Assembly: GCF_042661605.1 (NCBI RefSeq)
Contig: NZ_JBHSWJ010000002.1
Span: 3,410,001 to 3,474,000, forward strand
DNA length: 64,000 nt
From: Branchiibius cervicis
GTDB taxonomy: Bacteria; Actinomycetota; Actinomycetes; Actinomycetales; Dermatophilaceae
Direction of reading: 5' to 3'
Position 1 is the stretch's first letter, and each line of letters starts with the position of its first letter. The position numbers were made by a program, and so were the translations under genes. The notes beneath the pieces are model-generated. The model was not told where the DNA came from. It did no database searches and saw only the letters and a program-made list of their open reading frames with translations. This document shows, one piece after another, positions 46,471 through 55,296 of the stretch.

Positions 46471-47519
46471 CTCACGGCCTCCCTGTCCTGCATGACTCCA
46501 CCGGGACCGACCCCCAAATCCCGCCACAACGTCGCGCCGCCGGTCGCACCGACCAACGCGTCAGCCGCGAGCACCATCGCGGCCGCCGTCCAGGACGTCT
46601 GCTCCACAGGCCACACCTGATCGTTCACCACGTTGCGGCCGGTCCAGTAGCCGCCGGTCTGCTCATCGCGCAGCGACTGGATGTGACCGAAAAGCTGCTG
46701 CGCAGAGTCGGTTTCGCCGATGGCCTCGAGCGCAACGACCAACTCGACCGTCTCCGCCGCCGTCACCCACGGCTCGTCGTCCACGCAGCGGACACCCTCG
46801 CCGGGCATCACGTAGCGCGACCACGCATCCCGCACCCGGGCCGCTGCCGCGGGTCCGCGCAACGCGCCGGTCAGAACCGGGTAGTACCAGTCCATCGAGA
46901 AGCGCGACCTGTCCAAGAAGGCCGCCGGCCGATCGCAGATGGCCTCGGCCAACACGTTCGCCGACCACCGCCAGCGCGGTCGATCCACGCCGATCGCGTG
47001 CGCGATCAACTCACCGCAGCGCAGCGCCTGCCACGCACTTGAACAACCGGTCAGCAGCGCGCCCTCGACGAAAGCCCCGTCTTCCCCCGCGGCCCAGGAC
47101 AATTCGCCATGCGGTCGCTGTGCGCGCACCACGAAGTTCAGCGCCTTCTCCACCGTCGGCCAGATCCAGGTCAACGCATCGATCCGCCCGGTCACCAGGT
47201 AGAAGTGCCATGCTCCGACCGCGATGTAGGCGCATTGGTTGGTGTCCGCGGCTGCGTCCAGGACGACACCGTCGCGCACGGACATGGGCCAGGACCCGTC
47301 CGGCCGTTGGGTGTCGATCAACCATTGGTACGCCGCCGCGGCCTCCGCGAGGTGTCCGGTGACGGTCAACCCCATGGCAGCTTCCACGTGGTCCCAGGGG
47401 TCTACGTGACCGCCGTCGAACCACGGGATCGCGCCGTCAGCGGTTTGCAGCGAAGCGATGAACTCCCCTGAGCGGCAGATCTGTTCGGCGCTCAGTGCGC
47501 CAGGGACGGCGAAGGTCAC
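46467..47519 (-). CDS. Terpene-cyclase/prenyltransferase-like (alpha/alpha barrel) protein
   Basis: 350 residues. Contains repeats of the squalene-cyclase QW type (LQTADGAIPWFDGG; TQRPDGSWPMS; RAQRPHGELSW; TGGYWTGRNVVND) spread along an all-helical sequence. These alpha/alpha barrels are found in prenyl-chain binding or cyclising enzymes, but the cyclase DxDD motif is not evident. GTG start at 47519 overlaps the methyltransferase stop. It lies between two methyltransferases, so a glycan or lipid modification role is inferred, not a terpene cyclase proper. Confidence 0.75.
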   Translation of the reverse strand: MTFAVPGALSAEQICRSGEFIASLQTADGAIPWFDGGHVDPWDHVEAAMGLTVTGHLAEAAAAYQWLIDTQRPDGSWPMSVRDGVVLDAAADTNQCAYIAVGAWHFYLVTGRIDALTWIWPTVEKALNFVVRAQRPHGELSWAAGEDGAFVEGALLTGCSSAWQALRCGELIAHAIGVDRPRWRWSANVLAEAICDRPAAFLDRSRFSMDWYYPVLTGALRGPAAAARVRDAWSRYVMPGEGVRCVDDEPWVTAAETVELVVALEAIGETDSAQQLFGHIQSLRDEQTGGYWTGRNVVNDQVWPVEQTSWTAAAMVLAADALVGATGGATLWRDLGVGPGGVMQDREAVS

Positions 47520-48223
47520 GGCTTGGTCAGATAGACGACGAAGCTCTTTCCGAGGACGGGATTCAGCACCCTCTCGCCGACCCGGGTGATCGCGGGCGCC
47601 TTCATCATGTCCCACACCAACAGCTTGTGATAGCCGCGTGTCGCGACGTTCTCGTTGTCCGGCCCGACTGCGCATTTGAGCCACCAGTACGGCGCGTGCA
47701 GGGCGTGCGCGTGTTCCGTGCGGTACGGCGTGAGGCCCGCTGCCGTGAGCTTGGCGACGAGGTCACTGGCCCGGTAGATCCGGATGTGGCCGCCCTCGAC
47801 TTCGTGGTACTCATCCGACAGCTTCCAGCAGACCTGCTCGGGCCAGTTGCGGGGGACGGTGACGGCGACCCGGCCACCGGGCTTCGTCACGCGCACGATC
47901 TCCGCGATTGCCGCTTCGTCCTCGTGGATGTGCTCCAGGATCTCCGAGGCCAGGACCCGGTCGAACGACTCGGAGGCGAAGGGCATCGAGCGCGCGTCGC
48001 CGTGCTGTACGACGGCGCTCGCCCCGGCGGGCACGTCACCCTCGAGTTCCATCGCGCCGAACATCGACTTCACGTCCGCCAGGTCGCTCTCGTTCATGTC
48101 GAACGCCGTGACGTCGGCTCCGCGGCGCAACGCGGCGTACGAATGCCGCCCCTGCCCCGCGCCCACGTCCAGGAAACTCATCCCCGGCCGCACGTCGAAG
48201 GTGTCGTAGTCGATGGTGATCAC
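47516..48223 (-). CDS. Class I SAM-dependent methyltransferase (UbiE/Methyltransf_11 type)
   Basis: 235 residues starting GTG 48223 (VITIDYDTFDV), overlapping the glycosyltransferase stop (GTGA). SAM motif FLDVGAGQGRHSYAALRRGADVTAFDMNE, then motif II around DRVLASEILEHIHED. The C-terminal part is longer than in UbiE and includes YWWLKCAVGPDNEN. Apparent longer open frame upstream is only the shadow of neighbours. Second gene of the GT4 operon; the acceptor is unknown. Confidence 0.88.
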   Translation of the reverse strand: MITIDYDTFDVRPGMSFLDVGAGQGRHSYAALRRGADVTAFDMNESDLADVKSMFGAMELEGDVPAGASAVVQHGDARSMPFASESFDRVLASEILEHIHEDEAAIAEIVRVTKPGGRVAVTVPRNWPEQVCWKLSDEYHEVEGGHIRIYRASDLVAKLTAAGLTPYRTEHAHALHAPYWWLKCAVGPDNENVATRGYHKLLVWDMMKAPAITRVGERVLNPVLGKSFVVYLTKP

Positions 48224-49446
48224 GTCTGCTCCTTGATGGCCGCTTCGTAGAGCGCCGCCGTCTGCTGCGCGACAGCCCGCCAACTGTAGGTCCCGACCGC
48301 TCGGCGGCGACCAACCGCCCCCATCGCCGCCCGGCGCTCCGGCGCGGCCAGCAGCGAGGCCACTGCCCCCGCGAGGGCTGCGGGATCCCCGGGCGGTACC
48401 AGCAACCCGGCGTCCGTCCCCACCAGGTCCGGCAACGCGCCCACCGACGACGCGACGAGCGGTGTCCCGCACGCCATCGCCTCGACCGCTGGTAACGAGA
48501 ATCCCTCGTACCGCGACGGAACCACGTGCACCTGGGCCGACCCCAGCAGAGCCGCGAGTTCTGCCTCCGGCAATCCGCTGCGGAACGACACCCGATCCAG
48601 CAATCCGGCGTCGGCCAGTTGCTTGTTGGTCCGGTCCGACGGCGACCCCACGACCACCAGCTCCCGCCAGCTGGCCGGATCCAGTTGCGCCAGAGCCGCG
48701 ATCAGGACCGACAGGCCCTTCAGCGGTACGTCGGCGCTGGCCACCGTGATCAATCGCCCCTCCACCCGGGGTGCGGCGGGCGGGGTGAAAACGTCGACGT
48801 CGACACCGACGGGCACCACGGAGATCCGTTCCGGGGCAACGGCGAAGTCCCGCTCGATGTCGGCTTGCGAGGTCTCGGAGACCGTCAGCACCGCAGGCAG
48901 TTGTCGCGCGACCCGTCGCTGCATCCACACGAAGTCGTAGAACCGGCGTTTGGTGACCCGCTGCCACCCCCTGGCATGAGCCAGTTCCAGTGCCCGGTCG
49001 GCGGTGATGGGGTGATGGATCGTGGTCAGCAGCGGCACTCCGCGCCGATGCAACCGCAGGATTCCCGGGGCCAGCGTTTGGTTGTCGTGCAGGATGTCGA
49101 AATCCCCCAGCCGGGAACGCATCAGCCGCTCCAAGCGCAACCCGAACAGCCGTGGCTCGGGGAAGCCCGCCGTACACATGGTCGCGTATTCGAGCACGTC
49201 CAGGTCGGAGCGGAACTCCCGCAGCGCGGGCCGGCGGAACGGGTCCTGCGGGCGGTACAGGTCGAGACCCGGCACCTTGGTGAGCTGCACACCGGGGTCG
49301 AGGACGGCGTACGGCGGCCCGGAGAACACCTCGACCCGATGGCCGAGCTCGGTCAGCTCGCGCGACAGGTTGCGCACGTAAACGCCCTGACCGCCGGAGT
49401 GTTCTTTGCTCCGATAGGAGGACAGTGCGATACGTAGCGAAGTCAA
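48220..49446 (-). CDS. Family 4 glycosyltransferase
   Basis: 408 residues, GT-B fold. N-terminal acceptor domain with SKEHSGGQGVYVRNLSRELTELGH, donor domain with VPSRYEGFSLPAVEAMACGTPLVAS (E-x7-E motif near residue 320), and the helical end TYSWRAVAQQTAALYEAAI. It probably transfers a sugar from a nucleotide diphosphate donor to a lipid or glycan. It is the first of four genes joined by 4-base overlaps; no promoter of its own is separable from the BVMO end 10 bases upstream. Confidence 0.9.
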   Translation of the reverse strand: MTSLRIALSSYRSKEHSGGQGVYVRNLSRELTELGHRVEVFSGPPYAVLDPGVQLTKVPGLDLYRPQDPFRRPALREFRSDLDVLEYATMCTAGFPEPRLFGLRLERLMRSRLGDFDILHDNQTLAPGILRLHRRGVPLLTTIHHPITADRALELAHARGWQRVTKRRFYDFVWMQRRVARQLPAVLTVSETSQADIERDFAVAPERISVVPVGVDVDVFTPPAAPRVEGRLITVASADVPLKGLSVLIAALAQLDPASWRELVVVGSPSDRTNKQLADAGLLDRVSFRSGLPEAELAALLGSAQVHVVPSRYEGFSLPAVEAMACGTPLVASSVGALPDLVGTDAGLLVPPGDPAALAGAVASLLAAPERRAAMGAVGRRRAVGTYSWRAVAQQTAALYEAAIKEQT

Positions 49447-49455
49447 GCCCCCAGC

Positions 49456-50994
49456 TTAGGCCGGGACCGACTCGGGCCGGGTTACGCCAGTGTGAACGTC
49501 GTCGGCCGGTTTGCGGGCCTCCCCGGCGCGCACGTAGACCATGTCGTCGGTGACGTTCTTCTTGCCCAGCGTCTTGCGCTCGGAGAAGAAGTTCTGCTTG
49601 ACCGCCCACGGGTTGCGATCCCCGACCTTGGGGAAGTCCCAGATGTCGCGCTGGATGTAGGTCGATGTCGCGTCCATGAAGGGCAACGGTTCCATGGGAT
49701 CGCCCGAGTTGACCGGGTAGCCGAAGGAGTAGCCGCCGTTCTCCACGTGGTTGACGAAGGTCGTGAAGAACTGCGCCAACATGTCCGCGCGCAGGGTCCA
49801 CGAGGAGTTGATGTAACCCACGCAGACAGCCAGGTTGGGCACACCCTCGATCATCGCGCCGCGGTAGGCGAACCGCTGCGCCAGATCTACCTGCTGCCCG
49901 TCGACGTTCAAGGTCATGCCGCCACCGAGCTGCATCCGCAGACCCGTCGCGGTGACGATGATGTCCGCCTTGAGCACTTCGCCGCTGGAGATCCGGATGC
50001 CTTCCGGCACGAAGGAATCGATCGTGTCGGTGACCACGCTCATCCGGCCGCTGCGGATCTCCCGGAAGAGGTCGGCGTTGGGCACGACACAGACCCGCTG
50101 GTCCCACGGCTTGTATTTGGGGGTGAAGTGCTTCATGTCGACGCCGCTGCCGGCCAGTTGGGCCTTGACCTGGTTGAGCAGCATCTTGGTCGCCAGCTTG
50201 GGTGCCCGACGAGTGAATTCGTAGAACCCGAGCGTCATGCCGGCGTACCGCATCCGGACCATGCTGTAGACCTTGTCGCGGCCCAGTTTGCCTTCGAGCT
50301 TCTTGAGCGACAGCGCGATCGGATCCTTGCCCGGCTGGGTGATCACGTACGTGGGTGAGCGCTGCAGCATCGTCACCTCGGCGCCCCGCTTGGACATCGA
50401 CGGCGCCAGCGTGATCGCGGTCGCACCAGAGCCGATGATGATGACCTTCTTGCCCTCGTAGTCCAGGTCCTCCGGCCAGAACTGGGGGTGCACGATCCGC
50501 CCCTCGAAGCTGTCCTGACCCGGGAACGTCGGGTTGTTGGGGTTGTCGTAGCTGTAGTAGCCGCCGCTCCAGTAGACGAACTTCGTGCGCACGGTCCGGG
50601 TGCCGCCGGGGCCGGTGACCTCCAGGGTCCAGTGGCCGTCGGCGCTGTCCCAGGACGCGTCGGTGACCTTGGAGTCGTAGACGATGTGCTCGTCGATGCC
50701 GTACTTGGCCGCGGTGTCCTGCAGGTACTTCAGGATCTTGTCGCCGTCGGCGATGGCGTCCGGGCCGGGCCACGGCTCGAAGGGGAAGCCGAGCGTGTAC
50801 ATGTCGGAGTCCGAACGCACTCCGGGGTAGCGGAACAGATCCCACGTGCCGCCGAGGGCCGAGCGGGCCTCCAGGATGACGTAGTCCTTGCCCGGGTTCT
50901 GCGTCTGTACCCGGTAGGCAGCGTCGATCCCCGACAGACCGGCGCCGATGATGACGATGTCGTGCTCTTCCACCCGGGTGGCGACGTCGGTCAT
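49456..50994 (-). CDS. Flavin-containing monooxygenase (Baeyer-Villiger type, EthA-like)
   Basis: 512 residues. FAD motif IVIIGAGLSGIDAAYR (residues 12-27), EARSALGGTWDLFRYPGVRSDSDM, NADPH motif VIIIGSGATAITLA and a GGYYSYDNP loop. The BVMO fingerprint FxGxxxHxxxWP appears as FEGRIVHPQFWPED. The sequence resembles mycobacterial EthA/MymA monooxygenases that convert ketones to esters. ATG 50994 follows GAGGAG. An inverted repeat at 51024-51039 matches the AurF/SDR operators. The ester product could be cleaved by a hydrolase such as the one at 62072, which has a related site. Confidence 0.9.
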   Translation of the reverse strand: MTDVATRVEEHDIVIIGAGLSGIDAAYRVQTQNPGKDYVILEARSALGGTWDLFRYPGVRSDSDMYTLGFPFEPWPGPDAIADGDKILKYLQDTAAKYGIDEHIVYDSKVTDASWDSADGHWTLEVTGPGGTRTVRTKFVYWSGGYYSYDNPNNPTFPGQDSFEGRIVHPQFWPEDLDYEGKKVIIIGSGATAITLAPSMSKRGAEVTMLQRSPTYVITQPGKDPIALSLKKLEGKLGRDKVYSMVRMRYAGMTLGFYEFTRRAPKLATKMLLNQVKAQLAGSGVDMKHFTPKYKPWDQRVCVVPNADLFREIRSGRMSVVTDTIDSFVPEGIRISSGEVLKADIIVTATGLRMQLGGGMTLNVDGQQVDLAQRFAYRGAMIEGVPNLAVCVGYINSSWTLRADMLAQFFTTFVNHVENGGYSFGYPVNSGDPMEPLPFMDATSTYIQRDIWDFPKVGDRNPWAVKQNFFSERKTLGKKNVTDDMVYVRAGEARKPADDVHTGVTRPESVPA

Positions 50995-51023
50995 GAAGGA
51001 CTCCTCGATGGTTACGGTGGGGT

Positions 51024-51075
51024 TACTACGTGTGTAGTAGACCACATACGGGGTCGATGTGTGTAGTGGATCACA
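51024..51075. promoter_or_regulatory. Operator-like repeat in the BVMO/GGR divergent promoter
   Basis: TACTAC-GTGT-GTAGTA (51024-51039) is a perfect inverted repeat with the same CTAC-N4-GTAG core and spacing as at 26550 and 27526. Farther right, TGTGT-AGTGGA-TCACA (51060-51075) is one base from the CRP consensus. The order and spacing differ from the other two modules. It could act on both divergent genes. Confidence 0.55.
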
Positions 51076-51114
51076 CACCGATCTGTGCAGACCCTCCTTC
51101 TAGGATCGGGCACC

Positions 51115-52254
51115 GTGACGCAGCAGATCTACGACGTGGCCGTGGTCGGTGGTGGTCCCGCGGGGTCCACGGCGGCCCGCGTCGCCGCGCAGGCCGGTGC
51201 TCGCACCGTGCTGATCGACCGTGCCGTCTTCCCACGGTACAAAACCTGCGGGGGCGGGCTCATCGGCGTCACGCTGGCCAACCTGCCGCCCGACCTCGAT
51301 CTGCCGGTCCAGCAGCGGGTGCGTTCGGCGACGTTCACCCTGCGCGGCGCCACACCGGTCACCCGGTCCACGACCGATCCCTTCCTGACCCTGGTCGACC
51401 GCACCGAGTTCGACGCCGCTCTGTTGGAGGTCGCAGTACGCCGAGGGGTCACCACCCGCCTCGGCGTCACCGTCACCGGAGTCACCCAGGACGACGACCT
51501 CGTGTCGTTGACCACTGCTGACGGCCCGGTGTTCGCACGGGCGGTCGTGGGTGCCGACGGGTCGGCGAGCCGGCTGGGCCGGGCCGTCGGCGTGCAGTTG
51601 GCCCAGACCGATCTCGGACTCGAGGTCGAACTGGGCCCGCAGATCCCGCCGGAGTGGATCGGCCGCATCCAGGTCGACTGGGGACCCGAACCCGGCTCGT
51701 ACGGTTGGGTCTTCGCCAAGCGGCAGGGTCTGACGGTCGGCGTCATCGACAGCAAAGGCCGCCCCGAAGCCACCCGCGCCTACCTCGCCGACTTCATCGC
51801 CGGCCTCGGCGTCGGCGACCTGACCGAACGCATCAGCAGCGGCCACCTGACCCGCTGCCGCACCGCCGACTCACCGCTGGGCGACGGCCGCATCCTGCTG
51901 GCCGGCGACGCTGCCGGACTCCTCGAGCCCTGGACACGGGAAGGGATCTCGTACGCCGTGCGGTCCGGTGCGCTCGCGGGCGCGGCGGCCGCCACGCTCG
52001 CCACGGCGGGTGACCCCGCGGCGGTCCAGTCGTCGTACGCGCGGCAGATCACCAGCACACTGGGCCGGGAGATGGCTGCGGGGACTGCGGCCCTGCGAGT
52101 GTTCGAGCGCCATCCGGGACTCGTGCACAACCTGTTGCGCTACAACCCGTGGGCCTGGCGACAATTCGTGAAGGTGGCCGCCGGCCGGGTGTCGGTCGCC
52201 GACCTACTCGACCGCCCCGCCGTACGCCGATCGGCCGCCCTGCTGCGCCGCTGA
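51115..52254 (+). CDS. Geranylgeranyl reductase-family FAD oxidoreductase
   Basis: 379 residues. FAD motif VAVVGGGPAGSTAAR at the N-terminus, CGGGLIG after RYKT, and the second FAD motif LLAGDAAGLLEPWTREGI near residue 265. The family reduces isoprenoid double bonds (menaquinone or archaeal-type lipids) or acts as a halogenase-like oxidoreductase. GTG 51115 is preferred; GTG 51085 would add ten residues. It is divergent from the BVMO. Confidence 0.88.
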   Translation: MTQQIYDVAVVGGGPAGSTAARVAAQAGARTVLIDRAVFPRYKTCGGGLIGVTLANLPPDLDLPVQQRVRSATFTLRGATPVTRSTTDPFLTLVDRTEFDAALLEVAVRRGVTTRLGVTVTGVTQDDDLVSLTTADGPVFARAVVGADGSASRLGRAVGVQLAQTDLGLEVELGPQIPPEWIGRIQVDWGPEPGSYGWVFAKRQGLTVGVIDSKGRPEATRAYLADFIAGLGVGDLTERISSGHLTRCRTADSPLGDGRILLAGDAAGLLEPWTREGISYAVRSGALAGAAAATLATAGDPAAVQSSYARQITSTLGREMAAGTAALRVFERHPGLVHNLLRYNPWAWRQFVKVAAGRVSVADLLDRPAVRRSAALLRR

Positions 52255-52260
52255 CCGGAC

Positions 52261-53671
52261 CTACGCCGTTGCCCAGCCGTCCGGGCCGTTGGAACCGGCG
52301 GGATACTCCTCCAGCGGAATCTTGTTGTCGCTGAAAGCTTTCAGCACCGGCTCCACGATGCGCCAGCACTCCTCCGCCGCGTCCCCGCGCACGGACAGCA
52401 GGGAATGGCCGTCGAGGATGTCGGCCAGGATCTCGCCGTAGGGCTGCATCCGGCCCGGCGCCAGCTCAGCCCGCAGCTCCTTCTGTTCCATGTCGTAGGG
52501 GCCGCCTTCGGCGTTCATCGACAGCACCATGGTGACGGCCCCCGGCTTGAGATCGATGATCAACTTGTCCGCACCACCGGAACCGGTGAAACCCGTCGGC
52601 ACGTGGGGCACCTCGCGGAAGGTGGCGATGATGCGCTTGTTGGGCGCGCCCAGTGCCTTACCGCTGCGCAGGGTGATCGGGACGCCCTTCCACCGGTTGT
52701 TGTCCACCTCGAGCGTCAGCTGGGCGAGGGTCTCGGTGTTCCGTGTGGGATCGACGCCCTTCTCATCGACGTACGACGGAATCTTGCGATCACCGATCTT
52801 GCCCGCGGTATAGCGCGCGCGCTTGGCCGCGCGGCGTGGCGAATTGCCCCACAGCCGTGTCGCCCGCAGCACCTGAGCGATCTGGTCGTGCACCTCGGTG
52901 GGTTGCAAGGTGGCGATGGACTCCATCGCGAACAGGCCCATGACCTGCAGAAGATGCGACTGCAGCATGTCTTTCAACGCACCGGCGGTGTCGTAGTAGC
53001 CCGCCCGGCCCTCCAGGGCCAGCGCCTCGTCGTAGACGATCTCGACCTTCTCGATGGACTCGGAGTTCCACACCGGCTGCAGCAACCGGTTCAGGAACCG
53101 CAGGCCGATCAGGTTCAGCACCGTCGAGACGCCCAGGAAGTGATCGACCCGGAAGACCTGACTCTCCGGGACGACCCGCAGGAGGGTCTGGTTGAGGGCG
53201 TGCGCACTGCGCGCGTCGGTGCCGAACGGCTTCTCCAACGCCAGACGGGTCGGGTGGGGCAGCTCGATGTTCTGCAGCATGTCGCAGATCTTGGCGGTGA
53301 TCGCCGGCGGCAGCGCGAAGAAGATGACCAGCGGATTGCCGGTGACGCACTCGTCGATGACGTTCTGCAGGTGATCTGGATCCAGTAGGTCGGCCTGCAG
53401 GTACTTGGTGTTCTTCTGCGCCCTGCGCAGGACCTTGGCGGGGGCGCCGGCGCTGTCGAACGAGTCCTTCATCAGCGCGCGCCATTGCGTCGCGGTCTTG
53501 GGCGCCCGGTCCGCTCCGACGATGCGCACCTCGCGATCGTCCTCGACCATCAGCAGGCTGGCCAGGCCGGGGAGCAACAGCCGGTGGGTCAGGTCACCCC
53601 CGCGCCGAGAATCAGCAACGTCGCGGGCTGGTGGGCGTGGGGGCCGGCTTCCGCCGCGCAGTCGGACTCAT
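52261..53671 (-). CDS. zwf: Glucose-6-phosphate dehydrogenase, divergent (5' frameshift)
   Basis: About 465 residues. The dinucleotide motif ATLLILGAGGDLTHRLLLPGL is recovered by adding one base to the C-run 53597-53601; without it the frame starts only at 53577. EKPFG and RVDHFLG are present, but the usual DHYLGKE lacks its Lys and Glu (here VST). It would make 6-phosphogluconolactone and NAD(P)H in the oxidative pentose phosphate path. The start is uncertain: ATG 53671 needs another base in the run 53639-53643, GTG 53697 does not. A paralogue with altered activity is possible. Confidence 0.8.
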
Positions 53672-53912
53672 GCGCCGAGCATGGCACGGGAACCCGGGCG
53701 GTTGGCCCACGTGAGGCGGGGTCATGGAATTCGCCGATTCGGCTTGCCTCGCTGTTATGCCATCAGTAACCTGTCGTTATGTCCTACCGAGCCAGTCGAG
53801 ATGGCGTCCTCGCCGTTCCCTCCCGGTGGACCCTGGCCCGCGGCCAGATCGAGTGTCCGTACGTCGTGCCCTGACCCCGCCGTACCCCTCACCTCGATCC
53901 GGAAGAACCGCC

Positions 53913-54395
53913 ATGTCCCTTGCACCCGCTCTTCGCACGTTCACTGCCCTCACCCCGCGCCAACTGCTGTCCATCACCCACCTGTTCGCCGACGAGCCGC
54001 GGCTGGCGTCCTTCGCCGACGCCGACGGCGACGACTCGGGCCGGCGGTGGTACCAACTCGCCCGTACGTCGCGCGTCCAGGTCTGGGGCATCTACTGGCC
54101 CGCCGGGTCCGCCACCGGCTGGCACGACCACGGCGAGGCCAGCGGGGCCTTCCTGACGGTCAGCGGCACCCTGACCGAGCACTGGTGGCGCTCCGGAGAG
54201 CAGGTGCGTCAGCAACGACCCGGGGTAGGGCGCCCGTTCACCGCGGCGCATATCCACAACGTCCGCAACACCTCGAGCGAACCGGCGATCTCGGTGCACG
54301 CCTACTCACCGGTGTTGGACTCGATGACGCGCTACGACCTGCGCGACGGCGACCTGTGGGTCACTGGCGTCGACCGGGACGGCGACGACTGGTGA
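53913..54395 (+). CDS. Cysteine-dioxygenase-like cupin, copy 2
   Basis: 160 residues, intact. Metal ligands in SATGWHDHGEASGAF (H-x-H) and AAHIHNVRNTS, plus the ending ISVHAYSPVLDSMTRYDL shared with copy 1. The start ATG follows GGAAG. It overlaps the rhodanese gene by GTGA, so cysteine oxidation products or persulphides may be handled together. The substrate could be cysteine, 3-mercaptopropionate or another thiol. Confidence 0.88.
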   Translation: MSLAPALRTFTALTPRQLLSITHLFADEPRLASFADADGDDSGRRWYQLARTSRVQVWGIYWPAGSATGWHDHGEASGAFLTVSGTLTEHWWRSGEQVRQQRPGVGRPFTAAHIHNVRNTSSEPAISVHAYSPVLDSMTRYDLRDGDLWVTGVDRDGDDW

Positions 54396-54850
54396 GCACC
54401 GCGACCATCACCGCCCTGCACACCGAGCTGTTCCGCCGCTCCGGCCGGGGCGCCTTCGCCCCCACCTACGACGGGGTGGACGACCAACTGGCCGACGCCC
54501 GAAGCCGATTGGAGCGGATCAGTCCTCGCGCGGCGTACCAGGAGGTGCTCTGGGATCGCGGGCTACTGGTCGACATCCGGCCGGCCGCTCAGCGCGCGGC
54601 GGAAGGCGAGATCCACCCGTCCCTGTCGCCGCTCGTGGTCGAACGCAACGTCTTGGAGTGGCGGTTCGATCCGCGCCACGATGCGCGGTTGCCGCAAGCG
54701 TCGTACGACGCACGGGTCATCGTGCTGTGCCAGGAGGGCTACACCTCTTCACTGGCCGCGGACTCCCTTGTGCGGCTGGGTGTTTCGCACGCGACGGACG
54801 TCGTGGGAGGCTTTGCCGCCTGGCGCGCCCTGTCGCTGCCCTCCGCGTGA
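54392..54850 (+). CDS. Rhodanese-like sulfurtransferase
   Basis: 152 residues starting GTG 54392. A helical N-terminal extension of about 40 residues precedes a rhodanese fold (LLVDIRPAAQRAAEGEI). The active-site Cys is in VIVLCQEGYTSSLAADSL, and the loop differs from the classic CRxGxR/T: here CQEGYTS. It likely moves sulphur from a persulphide or thiosulphate, coupled to the dioxygenase gene upstream. Confidence 0.85.
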   Translation: MSTATITALHTELFRRSGRGAFAPTYDGVDDQLADARSRLERISPRAAYQEVLWDRGLLVDIRPAAQRAAEGEIHPSLSPLVVERNVLEWRFDPRHDARLPQASYDARVIVLCQEGYTSSLAADSLVRLGVSHATDVVGGFAAWRALSLPSA

Positions 54851-54924
54851 CCCCCAGGGAGGTTCTGAGCCGCCGGTTGCGTCCCTAATGTCGAAGGGGA
54901 CCGTCCCCGCGACCGAGGAGCACC

Positions 54925-55296
54925 ATGAGCGCGCAGCCCCCGTCCGATGCCATGCTCGACCCGTCCGTGCCCCCGTCCGGCGACGGCTGCGTCGAATGTG
55001 ACGCCGCCGGCTCATGGTGGTTCCACCTGCGCCGGTGCGCCGCCTGTGGGCACATCGGTTGCTGCGACCAGTCGCTGGGCAAACACGCGACGGCCCACGC
55101 CAAGCAGACCGGGCACCGCTACATCCGCAGCTTCGAACCCGGCGAGGACTGGTACTGGGACTACGACACCGAAGAGTTCGCCGACGGCCCGGATCTCGCG
55201 CCGCCGCAGCATCACCCCGACGACCAGACAGTGCCGGGACCGGCGTCGCGGGTGCCCGATGACTGGGCCGCTCAGCTACAGGCGGCCGGCGGATGA
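54925..55296 (+). CDS. UBP-type zinc-finger protein
   Basis: 123 residues. The ZnF-UBP domain at about 20-80 shows CVECDAAGSWW, LRRCAACGHIGCCDQSLGKHATAH and TGHRYIRSFEPGEDWYW, with the expected Cys/His ligands. In eukaryotes this finger binds the free C-terminus of ubiquitin; in actinobacteria, where it is common, the ligand is unknown. The tail is acidic and proline-rich. The stop overlaps the DUF5996 start (ATGA), so it may work with that protein. Confidence 0.85.
   Translation: MSAQPPSDAMLDPSVPPSGDGCVECDAAGSWWFHLRRCAACGHIGCCDQSLGKHATAHAKQTGHRYIRSFEPGEDWYWDYDTEEFADGPDLAPPQHHPDDQTVPGPASRVPDDWAAQLQAAGG

Noticed and set aside
46467..47519. Calling the QW-repeat protein a true squalene/terpene cyclase
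   Set aside because: No DxDD or DDxxD motif is visible, and length and context fit a barrel of unknown function better.
48224..50845. A 1109-residue open frame on the minus strand containing the methyltransferase
   Set aside because: Beyond 48223 it is an out-of-frame shadow of the GT4 and BVMO genes, with Arg/Pro/Gly-rich nonsense; the GTGA overlap sets the methyltransferase start.
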